Shown: positions 43,542 through 52,644, numbered from the stretch's first letter. The stretch: DNA of 64,000 nucleotides from an uncultured Dorea sp. (GCA_910578865.1 CAJTRM010000005.1:1-64000), one strand, 5' to 3'. Notes: generated by a model from the letters alone, not told the origin. Program-made: numbers and translations.

Positions 43542-44117
43542 ATGAGGAATCCGATCGCTGAGATTAAGCTTAACAATGGTAAGAAGATAGTTTTGAAACT
43601 AAGACCTGAGTATGCGTATAACGAAGTATGCAGTTTTATAAGTGCTGCTACAAAAGGATACTACAACAATTTTGCCATCCAGCGTATTGTACCAGGCTCA
43701 TGGGTCGATGTGAGCTACAACGCTTTTTTCAGGAAGGAATGTCAATATTTCCTTCCGAACCGGATCGAAGAAGAGAGCAATGGAAACATCAAGGTGCCGG
43801 AGCTTGGAGACGTGTGCCTGGGATATTTTTCAGATGAAGAGATTGCAGGAACCGAGTTCTTCTTCCCTCTGAGAAAAGTAGAGGCACTGGCCGGAAAGTG
43901 TCCTGTATTTGCACAGGTAACAGAAGGTATGGAAGAACTGCTGAGAATGGAGAAGGTTGAGACCTATCCGAATCCGTTTGAACCGGTTGAGATCAATGTG
44001 CCGAGAACACCGGAAGTTATTGTGAGCGTTGAGATTGAGACCTTCGGGGAGACTTATCCGGAGCCTGACAAATTCTTTCCGGAAAAGATACCGGGTAACT
44101 GGCCGGTATTTGTGTAA
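43542..44117 (+). CDS. Divergent cyclophilin-like protein
   Basis: 191 residues from ATG 43542 (AAGGAGA upstream). IAEIKLNNGKKIVLKLRPEY and FISAATKGYYNNFAIQRIVP match the first half of cyclophilin-type peptidyl-prolyl isomerases, including the Arg of the active site. The second half departs from the family: GSWVDVSY in place of MIQGGD and no FFI or W motif. It ends with Pro- and Glu-rich repeats. It is cytosolic, as no signal peptide is seen. The isomerase activity is doubtful. It follows the GuaA-like gene by 25 bp. Confidence 0.72.
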   Translation: MRNPIAEIKLNNGKKIVLKLRPEYAYNEVCSFISAATKGYYNNFAIQRIVPGSWVDVSYNAFFRKECQYFLPNRIEEESNGNIKVPELGDVCLGYFSDEEIAGTEFFFPLRKVEALAGKCPVFAQVTEGMEELLRMEKVETYPNPFEPVEINVPRTPEVIVSVEIETFGETYPEPDKFFPEKIPGNWPVFV

Positions 44118-44175
44118 TTGGCAGTATATATAAAATACGAATGAAAAAAGATTTGAGATCATACGGGGGTGCGAT

Positions 44176-45351
44176 ATGCCTGATATTTTAGCGTTTACTA
44201 TATTTGTACTGATATTTACAGTGGGGGAATATGTTGCTGTTAAGACAAAAGCAAACGTAGATGTTGTTTTGTTTGTGGCAGCAGCCCTGCTGATTGGTTT
44301 CTGGGTGGGGCTGCCGTCTTCCATCTATGAAGCGTCAGGAATCCTGCCGATGTCAGGAATTATCATTACGCTGCTGATCGTAGGTATGGGTAATATGATT
44401 GACTTCGCTGAGCTTAAGAGACAGTGGAAGACGGTATGTGTATCGATCATAGCTTTGACAGCAGCCTGTTTTGCGCTGGTGTTTGTTGGACAGTTTGTGA
44501 TCGGCAGGGATTTCGCGCTTGGCGGGACACCGGTATTCGGCGGTGGTACCGCTGCCACGGTAGCAATGAAGACGATCCTTGAGGAGAAAGGGAAGGAATA
44601 TCTGTCGGTATATATTACCCTGCTGCTTGGGTTGCAGAGCCTTGTAGGCATTCCTGCGTCATCTCAGTTCCTCAAGAGAGCCGGAAGGGCATTCAAGAAC
44701 AACAAAGCGGAGTTTGAATTGTATAAAACCACAGTCCTTAAGGAGACAACCACCGCCAGGAAGAAGCTGATCCGGTTTCCGGCGTCACTGGACAGACCGT
44801 CCTTCCATATCATGAAGCTTGGCGTGGTCGGTGTGGTCAGTTACTATTTTTCGGCGATCCTGCTGCAGCTGACAGGAATCAATGTCAGTTATATCATAGT
44901 TGCCCTGATTATGGGTACGGTCTTCACAGAAATCGGATTTTTGGATTATGATACTTTGGGAAAGACAGACTCCTCGGGATTTATTCTGTTTGCCTGTGTT
45001 ATCATCCTGTTTTCAGACTTTGCAACCTGTTCGCCGTCAGATGTACTTGCGCTTCTCAAACCGATAGCGTTCATTTTGTGCGTCGGTACTTTCTTCGGAT
45101 GCATCACCGGCTATATCTGCGGTAAGATTTTCAGAATTGAGCCGAATCTTGCCATTGTCATGTGTCTGACATGTATGTACGGATTCCCTGCAACAATGTA
45201 CCTGTCAAAGGAAGTTGCAGAAGTGACGGCAGAGAACGAAACGGAGAGACAGGCCATCGAGAACTATCTGCTTCCCAAGATGAATATTGCCGGATTTGTA
45301 ACAGGAAGCTTCGCAACGGTTCTTGCCGGAATTTTCGGAGGGATGCTGTAG
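44176..45351 (+). CDS. Multispanning membrane protein, probable symporter
   Basis: 391 residues with about ten to eleven TM segments and GGGGGTG before the ATG. ALGGTPVFGGGTAATVAMKT in the middle is a Gly- and Thr-rich hairpin as in sodium-coupled glutamate- or citrate-type symporters. A cytosolic loop at about 175-210 divides two halves. The last TM pair has FGCITGYICGKIFRIEPNLA and ATMYLSKEVA. I cannot fix the substrate. Its place 58 bp after the cyclophilin-like gene may mean one operon. Confidence 0.75.
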   Translation: MPDILAFTIFVLIFTVGEYVAVKTKANVDVVLFVAAALLIGFWVGLPSSIYEASGILPMSGIIITLLIVGMGNMIDFAELKRQWKTVCVSIIALTAACFALVFVGQFVIGRDFALGGTPVFGGGTAATVAMKTILEEKGKEYLSVYITLLLGLQSLVGIPASSQFLKRAGRAFKNNKAEFELYKTTVLKETTTARKKLIRFPASLDRPSFHIMKLGVVGVVSYYFSAILLQLTGINVSYIIVALIMGTVFTEIGFLDYDTLGKTDSSGFILFACVIILFSDFATCSPSDVLALLKPIAFILCVGTFFGCITGYICGKIFRIEPNLAIVMCLTCMYGFPATMYLSKEVAEVTAENETERQAIENYLLPKMNIAGFVTGSFATVLAGIFGGML

Positions 45352-45466
45352 GGCTATGAAGAAATATAGGATAATACTGTATCAGTTTTCCGTATGGCAG
45401 TAAAATGCCGCATGGTTTTTCCCGTTGTTGGCTTTACTATATTTTCAGGCAAAGGAAGAGACAAAT

Positions 45467-47215
45467 ATGATAATTGGTATAGATCTTGGAACAACAAACA
45501 GCCTTGCAGCAGCATTTCGTAATGGAAAATCAGAACTGATCCCGAATGCATTCGGGGAATATCTGACACCAAGTGTAGTGAATGTAGATGAGAAGGGCCA
45601 GAATGTAACGGTAGGCAAGATAGCCAAAGAGCGTCTTGTAACAGAACCGAAGCTTACTGCTCAGCTTTTTAAGCGGAAGATGGGAACGCAGGCGAAGTAT
45701 CGTATGGGTGAAAAGACCTTTACCCCGGAAGAATTGTCTGCGATGGTCATCAAACAGTTAGTCTCTGACGCGGAGGTTTATCTGGGTGAAAAGGTGGATG
45801 AGGTGGTTATCAGTGTTCCGGCATATTTTGACGCTCTGCAGAGAAAGGCTACGAAAATGGCAGGACAGATGCTTGGACTCAAGGTGGACCGCCTGATCAA
45901 TGAGCCGTCTGCGGCAGCCATTGCCTATCATAGAGAAAATATATATGAGACATTTGTAGTTTTCGATTTTGGGGGCGGTACGCTGGATGTTTCTGTGGTG
46001 GATTGTTTTGAAAATGTGATCAGTATTAATAGCATTGCAGGTAATAATCATTTGGGCGGAAGTGATTTTGACCGTGCCCTGGCAGATTATTTCTGCCGAC
46101 AGAATAACCTTCAGTTTACCGCTTTTTCTGATGGGGAGCAACGAAGCATCCTGCTTCTTGCAGAGCGTGTAAAAATAGCTCTCGGCAGTAAGGAAGAAGT
46201 TATTATGTCTATGAATTTGAAAGGGGAAGAGCGCGCCTGTATTGTTACCCCGGGAATTTTGAGACATGTTTCGCAGATTATTTTAAATGAGATCCGGGAC
46301 GTGATAGGAAAGGCCGTAAAGGACAGCGGCTTTATGGCGGATGAACTCAGCGGCCTGATACTGGTAGGTGGCTCCAGCCATATGCCTCTGGTAAGGGATT
46401 ACCTGACTGAACTTTTAAATATCCCGGTTATCCGGACAGCGGATACAGACCTGCTTGTTGCAAAGGGGTTGGGTACTTATATCGGTATGAAAGAAAGACG
46501 GGAAGAGGTAAAGAATCTGGTTGTTACGGATATCTGTCCGTTCTCGTTAGGGACAGGCGTGATCAACAGGGAGGAGAAAAAGTGGAAGGACTGGTTTAAG
46601 GTAATTATTCCACGGAACACGGTCCTGCCTGCCAGTGAAGTAACATACCTCCAGACTGCGGAGCTTGGTCAGAAGGAAGTTAAAATACAGGTATATCAGG
46701 GAGAGGAAATGTATGCAGAAGATAACCTGAAGCTGGGGGCTGTTACCATTCCTGTCCCAATTAATAAAAATGAACATGAAGCCTTTCAGGTTACGTATTC
46801 CTATGATATTAATTCTATGCTGTATATAGAGATAAAGATTATTTCTACGGGTAAGAAGCATCTGTTTCAGGTGGGGAGCGGAGAAAAACTGGAAGCTGTC
46901 CATGATATAGCTCATATGAGTGCAGTAAAGGATCTTTCCCTGCAGTTGAATCAGAACCCGGAACTGGATGCATGCATGGAGAGGGCGAGGCGGATCTATA
47001 CGGAGCTCAGTGAGTATGAAAAAGAAAGCTTTATAAGGGAGGCCGTTGACTATTCAAAGGATTTCCGTATATCGCTGAACAATATTAAGAAAAAGCGGGA
47101 AGTGCTGGAGGAATTCCGGGCATATCTGGACAAGTATGAGAAATATTCCGGCTATGACATGCTTGATATTTTTGCACATCCGGAAAAAGATGAAGACGGA
47201 GGATATCTGTCATGA
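45467..47215 (+). CDS. Hsp70-family chaperone (HscC-like)
   Basis: 582 residues from ATG 45467 (AAAGGAAG upstream). The ATPase domain has GIDLGTTNSLAA, VPAYFDALQRKA, FVVFDFGGGTLDVSVVD and LVGGSSHMPLVR. A shortened substrate-binding domain follows (about 370-500), and the helical lid has no DnaK-type C-terminal tail. This length and start resemble HscC rather than DnaK. The stop overlaps the J-protein ATG by 4 bp, so the two act as a dedicated pair. Confidence 0.92.
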   Translation: MIIGIDLGTTNSLAAAFRNGKSELIPNAFGEYLTPSVVNVDEKGQNVTVGKIAKERLVTEPKLTAQLFKRKMGTQAKYRMGEKTFTPEELSAMVIKQLVSDAEVYLGEKVDEVVISVPAYFDALQRKATKMAGQMLGLKVDRLINEPSAAAIAYHRENIYETFVVFDFGGGTLDVSVVDCFENVISINSIAGNNHLGGSDFDRALADYFCRQNNLQFTAFSDGEQRSILLLAERVKIALGSKEEVIMSMNLKGEERACIVTPGILRHVSQIILNEIRDVIGKAVKDSGFMADELSGLILVGGSSHMPLVRDYLTELLNIPVIRTADTDLLVAKGLGTYIGMKERREEVKNLVVTDICPFSLGTGVINREEKKWKDWFKVIIPRNTVLPASEVTYLQTAELGQKEVKIQVYQGEEMYAEDNLKLGAVTIPVPINKNEHEAFQVTYSYDINSMLYIEIKIISTGKKHLFQVGSGEKLEAVHDIAHMSAVKDLSLQLNQNPELDACMERARRIYTELSEYEKESFIREAVDYSKDFRISLNNIKKKREVLEEFRAYLDKYEKYSGYDMLDIFAHPEKDEDGGYLS

Positions 47216-48474
47216 AGGATTGCTGGGATCTTTTAAATATACCTCCGGATTCAGATAAAGAAACAGTAAAAAAGGCGTACGCCAGACTGGCGAAGTTTTA
47301 CCATCCGGAAGAGCATCCCAGGGAATTTGTGATGCTTCAAAAGGCTTTTAAGGAAGCGTTAAAATGTGTACCTGAAAAGCGGCCGGCTCCGGATGTAAAG
47401 ACGCAAGAAGATCAGCCGGAGCAACTGAAGAAAATATTTGAGGCAGTCAATATCTGCGAGGCAGAACAGCCTGAGGAGGTATTAAAGCCAATTGATAAGG
47501 AAGGAGCAGGGAGGAGTCTTTTCAAAGAAGAGAGTGTGCCGGAGTATCATTTCTATCTGGAAAAAAGAGAGGAGATGCTAGCCCGGATGCGTCACGCAGT
47601 GACAGGGAAGGATTCTATCTGCCGGCTGGAAGAACTTCTGGACGACCTGTATTTCTGCGCGATGCTTCAGGACAGAGAGTTTCACAGAGAGGCAGATACC
47701 ATATTGTCGGCATATATTTTTACGTGCAGGACAAAGAGAGTCAAGGGGGTGCTGCTCCAGGCAAAAAGGCTGGGACTTTACTCCTTTACATTGTCAATCT
47801 TGAGATGCCTGAAAATCCGCAGAGCCATTCCTGCAGTAATTGTTCTGGTGATTTGGATTCTGATGATGGCAGGCGTTTTTCTCTCAAGGGATCCCCAAGC
47901 CTATAATCAAAAGGAATATAAAAGGATGCAGGAAGAGAGCGCAATGCAGGAGCAGATGAGGGAGATAGCTGAAGAGAATAAGAGGGAGGCGCCGGTGGGA
48001 AGTATGGAGTCTGCACAGTGGATGCAGATGCTTATGACCGGGGAACTTCATCTGGAGGGCGAGGAGGGAGATCAAACTTTAAAAAGCGGTTATCCTGCGG
48101 AAACCGGAGAGGCCGGTACAGTTTATGCAGAGGGGATCCGTGAGATCAGATATACATTTACGGAAGTAATTGTACTGAAACTGGATGATGGATGGAAAAT
48201 ATTTGACTCCAGGAACAGACAGATGTATGATACAGATTATATGGATATTCTTGTAGTACAGGTCGAAGACAGTGCCATGAAGAAGCAGGGGACGAACGAT
48301 GCCGTAATCCGGAAGCTTGCCGTGACCCGGGATAATGAAAGGTGGTATCTGGCAGATCTGCTCGGCAAAATCGAGACAGAGATATCAGGTGAACCGCAGT
48401 GTACAGATAATGCCGTAAATGCATACGACAATATTATAAAAATTGAAGATGGTATAGCCGCATTTTCTGAGTAA
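47212..48474 (+). CDS. Membrane-anchored J-domain-like protein with HPE motif
   Basis: 420 residues. The N-terminus DCWDLLNIPPDSDKETVKKA, then KFYHPEEHP, is a J-domain in which the invariant HPD is HPE (31-33). A charged linker leads to one TM segment (about 204-226: IPAVIVLVIWILMMAGVFL). The last 180 residues would be outside the membrane. J-domain activity on Hsp70 needs HPD, so this protein may bind without stimulating, or the change may be tolerated. It is coupled to the Hsp70 gene by a 4-bp overlap. Confidence 0.85.
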   Translation: MKDCWDLLNIPPDSDKETVKKAYARLAKFYHPEEHPREFVMLQKAFKEALKCVPEKRPAPDVKTQEDQPEQLKKIFEAVNICEAEQPEEVLKPIDKEGAGRSLFKEESVPEYHFYLEKREEMLARMRHAVTGKDSICRLEELLDDLYFCAMLQDREFHREADTILSAYIFTCRTKRVKGVLLQAKRLGLYSFTLSILRCLKIRRAIPAVIVLVIWILMMAGVFLSRDPQAYNQKEYKRMQEESAMQEQMREIAEENKREAPVGSMESAQWMQMLMTGELHLEGEEGDQTLKSGYPAETGEAGTVYAEGIREIRYTFTEVIVLKLDDGWKIFDSRNRQMYDTDYMDILVVQVEDSAMKKQGTNDAVIRKLAVTRDNERWYLADLLGKIETEISGEPQCTDNAVNAYDNIIKIEDGIAAFSE

Positions 48475-48546
48475 GAGCGATCAGGGTTGTAGGAAGGCTG
48501 ACATTTTCAGAATCAGAAGAACTATATATCTTTTATGGGGGAAATT

Positions 48547-49419
48547 ATGATGTATAACGATCAATCCGTTTTTCGGAGAATGATAGCAATATTGTTGGTC
48601 GTTCTGGGCAACATATTGTATGCTCTGACCGTAAAGCTTTTTCTGCTGCCTGCAGACCTAGTCACCGGCGGAACCACAGGGATCGGTCTTGCCGTCAACC
48701 AGTATACTGGGATTTCGATCTCTACCTTTGTGCTGATTTTTAATATAGCCATGCTGATTGTCGGCCTGCTCATTCTTGGGAAACAATTTGCACTGACCAC
48801 AATCATCAGCACTTTTGTATATCCGATTGCCCTGGGAATTTTTGAACGCGTTCTCGGCAATGTGGCGCTGACGGATAATCTGTGGCTCTGTACGTTATTT
48901 TCCGGCCTTGGCATTGGTGTTTCCCTTGGCATTGTCATCCGTTCAGGAGCCTCCACCGGAGGGATGGATATTCCGCCTCTTGTTTTAAATCATTTTCTTC
49001 GTATACCGGTATCTGTGAGCCTGTATGTGTTTGACTTTGTCATCCTGTTGATGCAGGCGCTGTACAATCCTGTTGAGAAGGTATTGTATGGAATTGTCCT
49101 GGTGCTGATCTATACAATTGTCCTGGATAAGCTTCTGGTGTTTGGAACAACCAGGATCGAGGTAAAAGTGATCAGTAAACAGCACGAAAAGATCCGGGAG
49201 GCCATTATTCACGAGATGGACCGCGGTGTAACTACACTTTCTGCCAGAAGCGGTTACATGGGGGAAGATACGCAGATGGTCTTCAGTATCATCTCTAACC
49301 GGGAGCTGCCCCGCATTGAAAAGATCATCCGCAATATCGACCCGGAAAGCTTTATGGTGGTGAGCCATGTCAGCGAGGTGAGGGGTCACGGATTTTCTAT
49401 GAAGAAGGAATATAAATAA
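48547..49419 (+). CDS. YitT-family membrane protein (DUF2179 tail)
   Basis: 290 residues. Five to six TM segments with FLLPADLVTGGTTGIGLAVN, GASTGGMDIPPLVLNH and a C-terminal DUF2179 domain (about 225-288, MDRGVTTLSARSGYMGEDTQ). GGGGGAA supports ATG 48547. The family is widespread in Firmicutes with unclear transport roles. The end overlaps the convergent MATE gene by 34 bp. Confidence 0.93.
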   Translation: MMYNDQSVFRRMIAILLVVLGNILYALTVKLFLLPADLVTGGTTGIGLAVNQYTGISISTFVLIFNIAMLIVGLLILGKQFALTTIISTFVYPIALGIFERVLGNVALTDNLWLCTLFSGLGIGVSLGIVIRSGASTGGMDIPPLVLNHFLRIPVSVSLYVFDFVILLMQALYNPVEKVLYGIVLVLIYTIVLDKLLVFGTTRIEVKVISKQHEKIREAIIHEMDRGVTTLSARSGYMGEDTQMVFSIISNRELPRIEKIIRNIDPESFMVVSHVSEVRGHGFSMKKEYK

Positions 49420-50708
49420 CGGTACATGATAAATCCGAGAACCGTGACAAGCGATTCTGCTGCCGGGAAGGCAAGCCATACGCCGGTAATCCCCCATAAA
49501 GCAGACAGGAGGAACGCCAGAGGGATGATAAACAGGAACCCTCGCAAAATAGAAATGATATGCGCGGGGAGCGGCTTCTCTATAGACGTAAAATATACAG
49601 ACAGAATAATATTTAATCCGGCAAAGACAATTCCTGTAAAATACAGTCTTAATCCTGTCTCCGCAATTTGCTGAAGGACAGTATTGCGTTCTTTGTTGAA
49701 TGCGGCAGCGACCGGGGCGGTGAAGAAAAAGATCCCCAGGTAGATCACGGCGGATATCAGGATCACTGTATATATGCCATAGCAAAGAAACTGACGGGCC
49801 TGCCGCAGATTCCGGCTTCCGCAGGCGCGGCTGATCAGAGGCTGCATTCCCTGTGCAATGCCGGTGAAGATGGAGATGGAAACAATTGCCAGGTTGGCAA
49901 CAACTCCATATGCGGCGACGCCTACATTTCCGCTGAGGTCCAGGATGATAAAATTAAATACGATCATAACGATCCCGGAAGAAATTTCCGTGACCAGGGA
50001 AGGAAATCCCAGTGACATCACAGCGCGTGAAATGTGAAAGCTCAGATTTGTGCGTGTGAAATGGAACTGGTTTTTCTTTTGTATTTTTAAGGTCGATAAG
50101 ATCAGCAGGCTGCACAGGGGGGAGAAGCCGGTAGCCAGCACTGCGCCGAAGATCCCGAGGCCGCAGGGAAAGATGAGGATATAGTCGAACACAATATTTA
50201 CCAGGCTTCCGCCGATCATGGCAAGCATGGACAGTCCGGGATTCCCGTTGTTGCGGGCGAACCCCAGGAGGACTTCGTTCAGGATAAAAGCAGGAGAAAA
50301 TAAAAGGATCACTTTCAGATAAATATCCGTCATGTCAAAAATCACTTCATCCGCGCCCAAAAGAGCTGTAATGGGAGAGGACAAAAATAGTCCTGCCGCA
50401 AAAAAACAGAGGGCAAAGATACACGTCAGAAATATTGTATTGGTGAACGTAATATCAGCATTTTTTGATTTTCCCTGGCTTATGTAAATGGAATATCTGG
50501 TGGCCCCGCCCATGCCGAGCATCAGGCCGCATCCGTGGATGAAGCTGTAGACGGGGATTGCAAGGTTCAGCGCGGCCAGTCCGTTGGCGCCCAGGCCTCT
50601 GGCAATAAAAAACGTATCTGCAAGGATATAAAAGGATATGCCAAGCATGCCGATGACATTTAATGAGGCGTATTTTACAAATTGTTTCAGACAAGACGTA
50701 CGGTTCAT
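49386..50708 (-). CDS. MATE-family efflux transporter
   Basis: 440 residues with twelve TM segments in two halves. FVKYASLNVIGMLGISFYIL, FARNNGNPGLSMLAMIGGSL and GIAQGMQPLISRACG are MATE hallmarks. AGGAGGA precedes the ATG. Family members export drugs or cationic compounds using sodium or proton gradients. A 140-base leader with hairpins, a 9-codon ORF and a terminator (50733-50813) suggests induction by attenuation. Confidence 0.93.
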   Translation of the reverse strand: MNRTSCLKQFVKYASLNVIGMLGISFYILADTFFIARGLGANGLAALNLAIPVYSFIHGCGLMLGMGGATRYSIYISQGKSKNADITFTNTIFLTCIFALCFFAAGLFLSSPITALLGADEVIFDMTDIYLKVILLFSPAFILNEVLLGFARNNGNPGLSMLAMIGGSLVNIVFDYILIFPCGLGIFGAVLATGFSPLCSLLILSTLKIQKKNQFHFTRTNLSFHISRAVMSLGFPSLVTEISSGIVMIVFNFIILDLSGNVGVAAYGVVANLAIVSISIFTGIAQGMQPLISRACGSRNLRQARQFLCYGIYTVILISAVIYLGIFFFTAPVAAAFNKERNTVLQQIAETGLRLYFTGIVFAGLNIILSVYFTSIEKPLPAHIISILRGFLFIIPLAFLLSALWGITGVWLAFPAAESLVTVLGFIMYRYLYSFFIENP

Positions 50709-50732
50709 GATGGTTTTTCCTCCTGAAATATT

Positions 50733-50784
50733 AAAAAATGCCAGAATTTTCTATCTACAATGGCCTACCGATAGAAAACCTGGC
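50733..50784 (-). terminator. Intrinsic attenuator in the MATE leader
   Basis: On the minus strand GCCAGGTTTTCTATC pairs with GATAGAAAATTCTGGC around a 14-base loop, then ATTTTTT, all upstream of the MATE ribosome binding site. A terminator before a gene implies conditional read-through. Confidence 0.7.
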
Positions 50785-50794
50785 GCTTGATCAT
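50765..50794 (-). CDS. Possible 9-residue leader peptide
   Basis: On the minus strand ATG at 50794 opens MIKRQVFYR and a TAG at 50765-50767. The stop lies in the loop of the attenuator hairpin and a stable hairpin, TTCTTACC/GGTAAGAA (50794-50813), precedes it. GGGTAAGA is a weak ribosome binding site. Ribosome stalling here could block terminator formation. Confidence 0.4.
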   Translation of the reverse strand: MIKRQVFYR

Positions 50795-50843
50795 TCTTAC
50801 CCGGCGGTAAGAAGAAAGACAATTTTGTATTTATTTCCTGACG

Positions 50844-50872
50844 ATTATAGCACGGAGTGATCTGTATGTCAA
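50844..50872 (-). promoter_or_regulatory. Promoter of the MATE gene
   Basis: On the minus strand TTGACA (50872-50867), a 17-bp spacer and TATAAT (50849-50844) are perfect consensus boxes. They place the start about 130 bases before the MATE ATG. Confidence 0.8.
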
Positions 50873-51012
50873 TTTTATTTTCCTGTATAATTTACCCGTA
50901 ATTCCACAGACTATTTTTAACAACAGGCCGGGAGATAAGAGGTGTTTTCTGGATAAGCATTTTATTATGGATGTTTCAGACCGGCCGAATAAACGAAGGA
51001 AGGAGAAAAAAT

Positions 51013-51444
51013 ATGGAGAAACACACGGCAGAGGTGTTAAAGGTATGTAATTCCGGGTGTAAGATGGCAGTCAACAGTATGAACCGGGTGGAGGAATATG
51101 TGCTGGATAAAAATCTGAAGAAACTGCTGACTGAGGCAAAAAAGAAGCATGAGGAAATGGAGGATGAATCGGGCAGGCTTCTGGCAGCATGCGGACAGAG
51201 AGAAGAAAAGCCGGATGTGCTGGCAAGCGCGGCGTCCTGGCTTACTACGGAAATGAAACTGATGCTTAAGGACGATAATACGCAGATTGCGAAGATCCTT
51301 ATGGACGGCTGCAGCATGGGGGTCCAGTCCATCACAGAGAAAATGAATAAATACCCGGAGGCGTCCCGGGAAAGCATTTCTCTTGCCAAAAAGATTGTAA
51401 AATGCGAAGAGCATTTTGCGGAAGAACTTAAAAAATTTTTATAG
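51013..51444 (+). CDS. Small helical protein, ferritin-like/DUF2383-like
   Basis: 143 residues from ATG 51013 with AAGGAAGGAG upstream. Four long helices can be read, with EEYVLDKNLKKLLTEAKKKH and EMKLMLKDDNTQIAKILMDG and glutamate/His positions that resemble ferritin-like four-helix proteins. Metal ligands are not obvious. Similar proteins occur in Clostridia next to envelope or stress genes. I consider the fold likely and the function unknown. Confidence 0.7.
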   Translation: MEKHTAEVLKVCNSGCKMAVNSMNRVEEYVLDKNLKKLLTEAKKKHEEMEDESGRLLAACGQREEKPDVLASAASWLTTEMKLMLKDDNTQIAKILMDGCSMGVQSITEKMNKYPEASRESISLAKKIVKCEEHFAEELKKFL

Positions 51445-51543
51445 ATAAATTTTATTTATCCATGGTATAATTGTTTCGGATCCTTTGTCTGCGGAAGGTG
51501 TCGTTGCAAAAGAGCGGAACGTTTTCGGGGATTGCTTTCTGGT

Positions 51544-51577
51544 TACCCTCAGTGTATCCTTTTGTTCGCTGAGAGTA
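51544..51577. repeat. Palindromic repeat, family copy
   Basis: TACCCTCAGTG (51544-51554) faces CGCTGAGAGTA (51567-51577) with short loop TATCCTTTTGTT, a shortened and imperfect copy of the family. Confidence 0.6.
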
Positions 51578-51622
51578 TGTGCAGGGGTTCTGTATGAAAT
51601 AAAATAAAAGGAAGCGATTCTA

Positions 51623-52237
51623 TTGAGATTATACCAGACAAAATTATTAGAAAAATTACAAGAGTCATTAGGAGCTGTATTACCGATTATCGGAATCGTG
51701 CTTTTGCTGTGTTTTACAATAGCGCCGGTTCCGCCCGGTATCCTGATGGCTTTTATTATTGGCGCGGTGCTTTTGATCGTAGGGATGATGTTTTTTACTC
51801 TGGGCGCCGAGATAGCCATGACGCCTATGGGAGAACGTATCGGTACTAAGATGACTCAGACGTCACATGTGGGGATTGTGGCCTTTTTTTGCTTTGTGCT
51901 GGGCTTTATTATTACCGTATCGGAGCCGGATCTGCAGGTGCTGGCAGAGCAGGTTCCTGCTGTTCCCAACTACACCTTGATCTTTGCAGTGGCCGCGGGG
52001 GTCGGGCTCTTTCTTGTAGCCGCCATGGTTGCCATGACACCCCTGATAGGCATGGAGGCTTTGGGAGCTGTTTACAGTATCCGGGACAGAAAGACAGAAG
52101 CAGTCGATGAGGTGCCCGTGGAGGCTTCGGTGATACCTCTGGAGGAGCTGGGAGACTATGATATTATTGAGCTGCAAAGAGGGAAGGGATATGAGTCGGG
52201 CTGGAAGCCTCTGAGAAGATGCTCTGTATTTCTATAG
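51623..52237 (+). pseudogene. DUF1538 membrane protein with large internal deletion
   Basis: 204 codons from TTG 51623 (AAGGAAG upstream). The first about 130 residues match the N-terminal half of DUF1538 (LPIIGIVLLLCFTIAPVPPG, FTLGAEIAMTPMGERIG). At about residue 132 the text jumps to AAMVAMTPLIGMEALGAVYS, normally the end of a roughly 500-residue protein. The remaining tail is polar and runs on in a shifted frame. About 280 residues are missing in frame. DUF1538 genes are often followed by a P-II-like gene, as here in decayed form. Confidence 0.65.
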
Positions 52238-52624
52238 TTACAGATGATATGTGGAGACAGATTAAACCCGGACTGATCATACGGATGCAGATCGATGTCC
52301 CCGGCACCGGAATTGCATTTACCGTTCCCCTGGGCAGCATCGGGGGAAGAAGGTACTCCGGTACTTTATTCAGGATCATGAATATGAGAAAGATGAGGAG
52401 ACGACATTGAAGGGGACAAGATATGAGCTGCCGGGGCCTTTGCAAATCAGGGGATTATCGATGTAGTTATGGATGCGGCAAGGAGCGCCGGTGCCGGAGG
52501 AGGTACAGTAATCCATGCAAAGGGGACAGGGATGGAGAGTGCCAGGAAGTTTCTGGGCGTGTCTCTTGCCGCCGAAAAAGAAATTATTTTTATTGTGACG
52601 CGGACGGAAGAAAAAGATATGTAA
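52219..52624 (+). pseudogene. Frameshifted P-II-like nitrogen regulator
   Basis: Two frames supply parts: from 52219 VTDDMWRQIKPGL and DVPGTGIAFTVPLGSIGGRR, and from about 52458 IDVVMDAARSAGAGGGTVIH, GTGMESARKFLGVSLAAEKE and IFIVTRTEEKDM to TAA 52622-52624. Together they resemble a P-II (GlnB-like) protein broken by at least two frameshifts. The family partner DUF1538 precedes it, so the pair has decayed together. Confidence 0.6.
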
Positions 52625-52644
52625 AACAAAAACAGAGTGCGCTC

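Noticed and set aside
50733..50813. Known riboswitch upstream of the MATE gene
   Set aside because: The hairpins lack the conserved loops of guanidine or other efflux-linked riboswitches that I can recall; the short ORF fits attenuation better.
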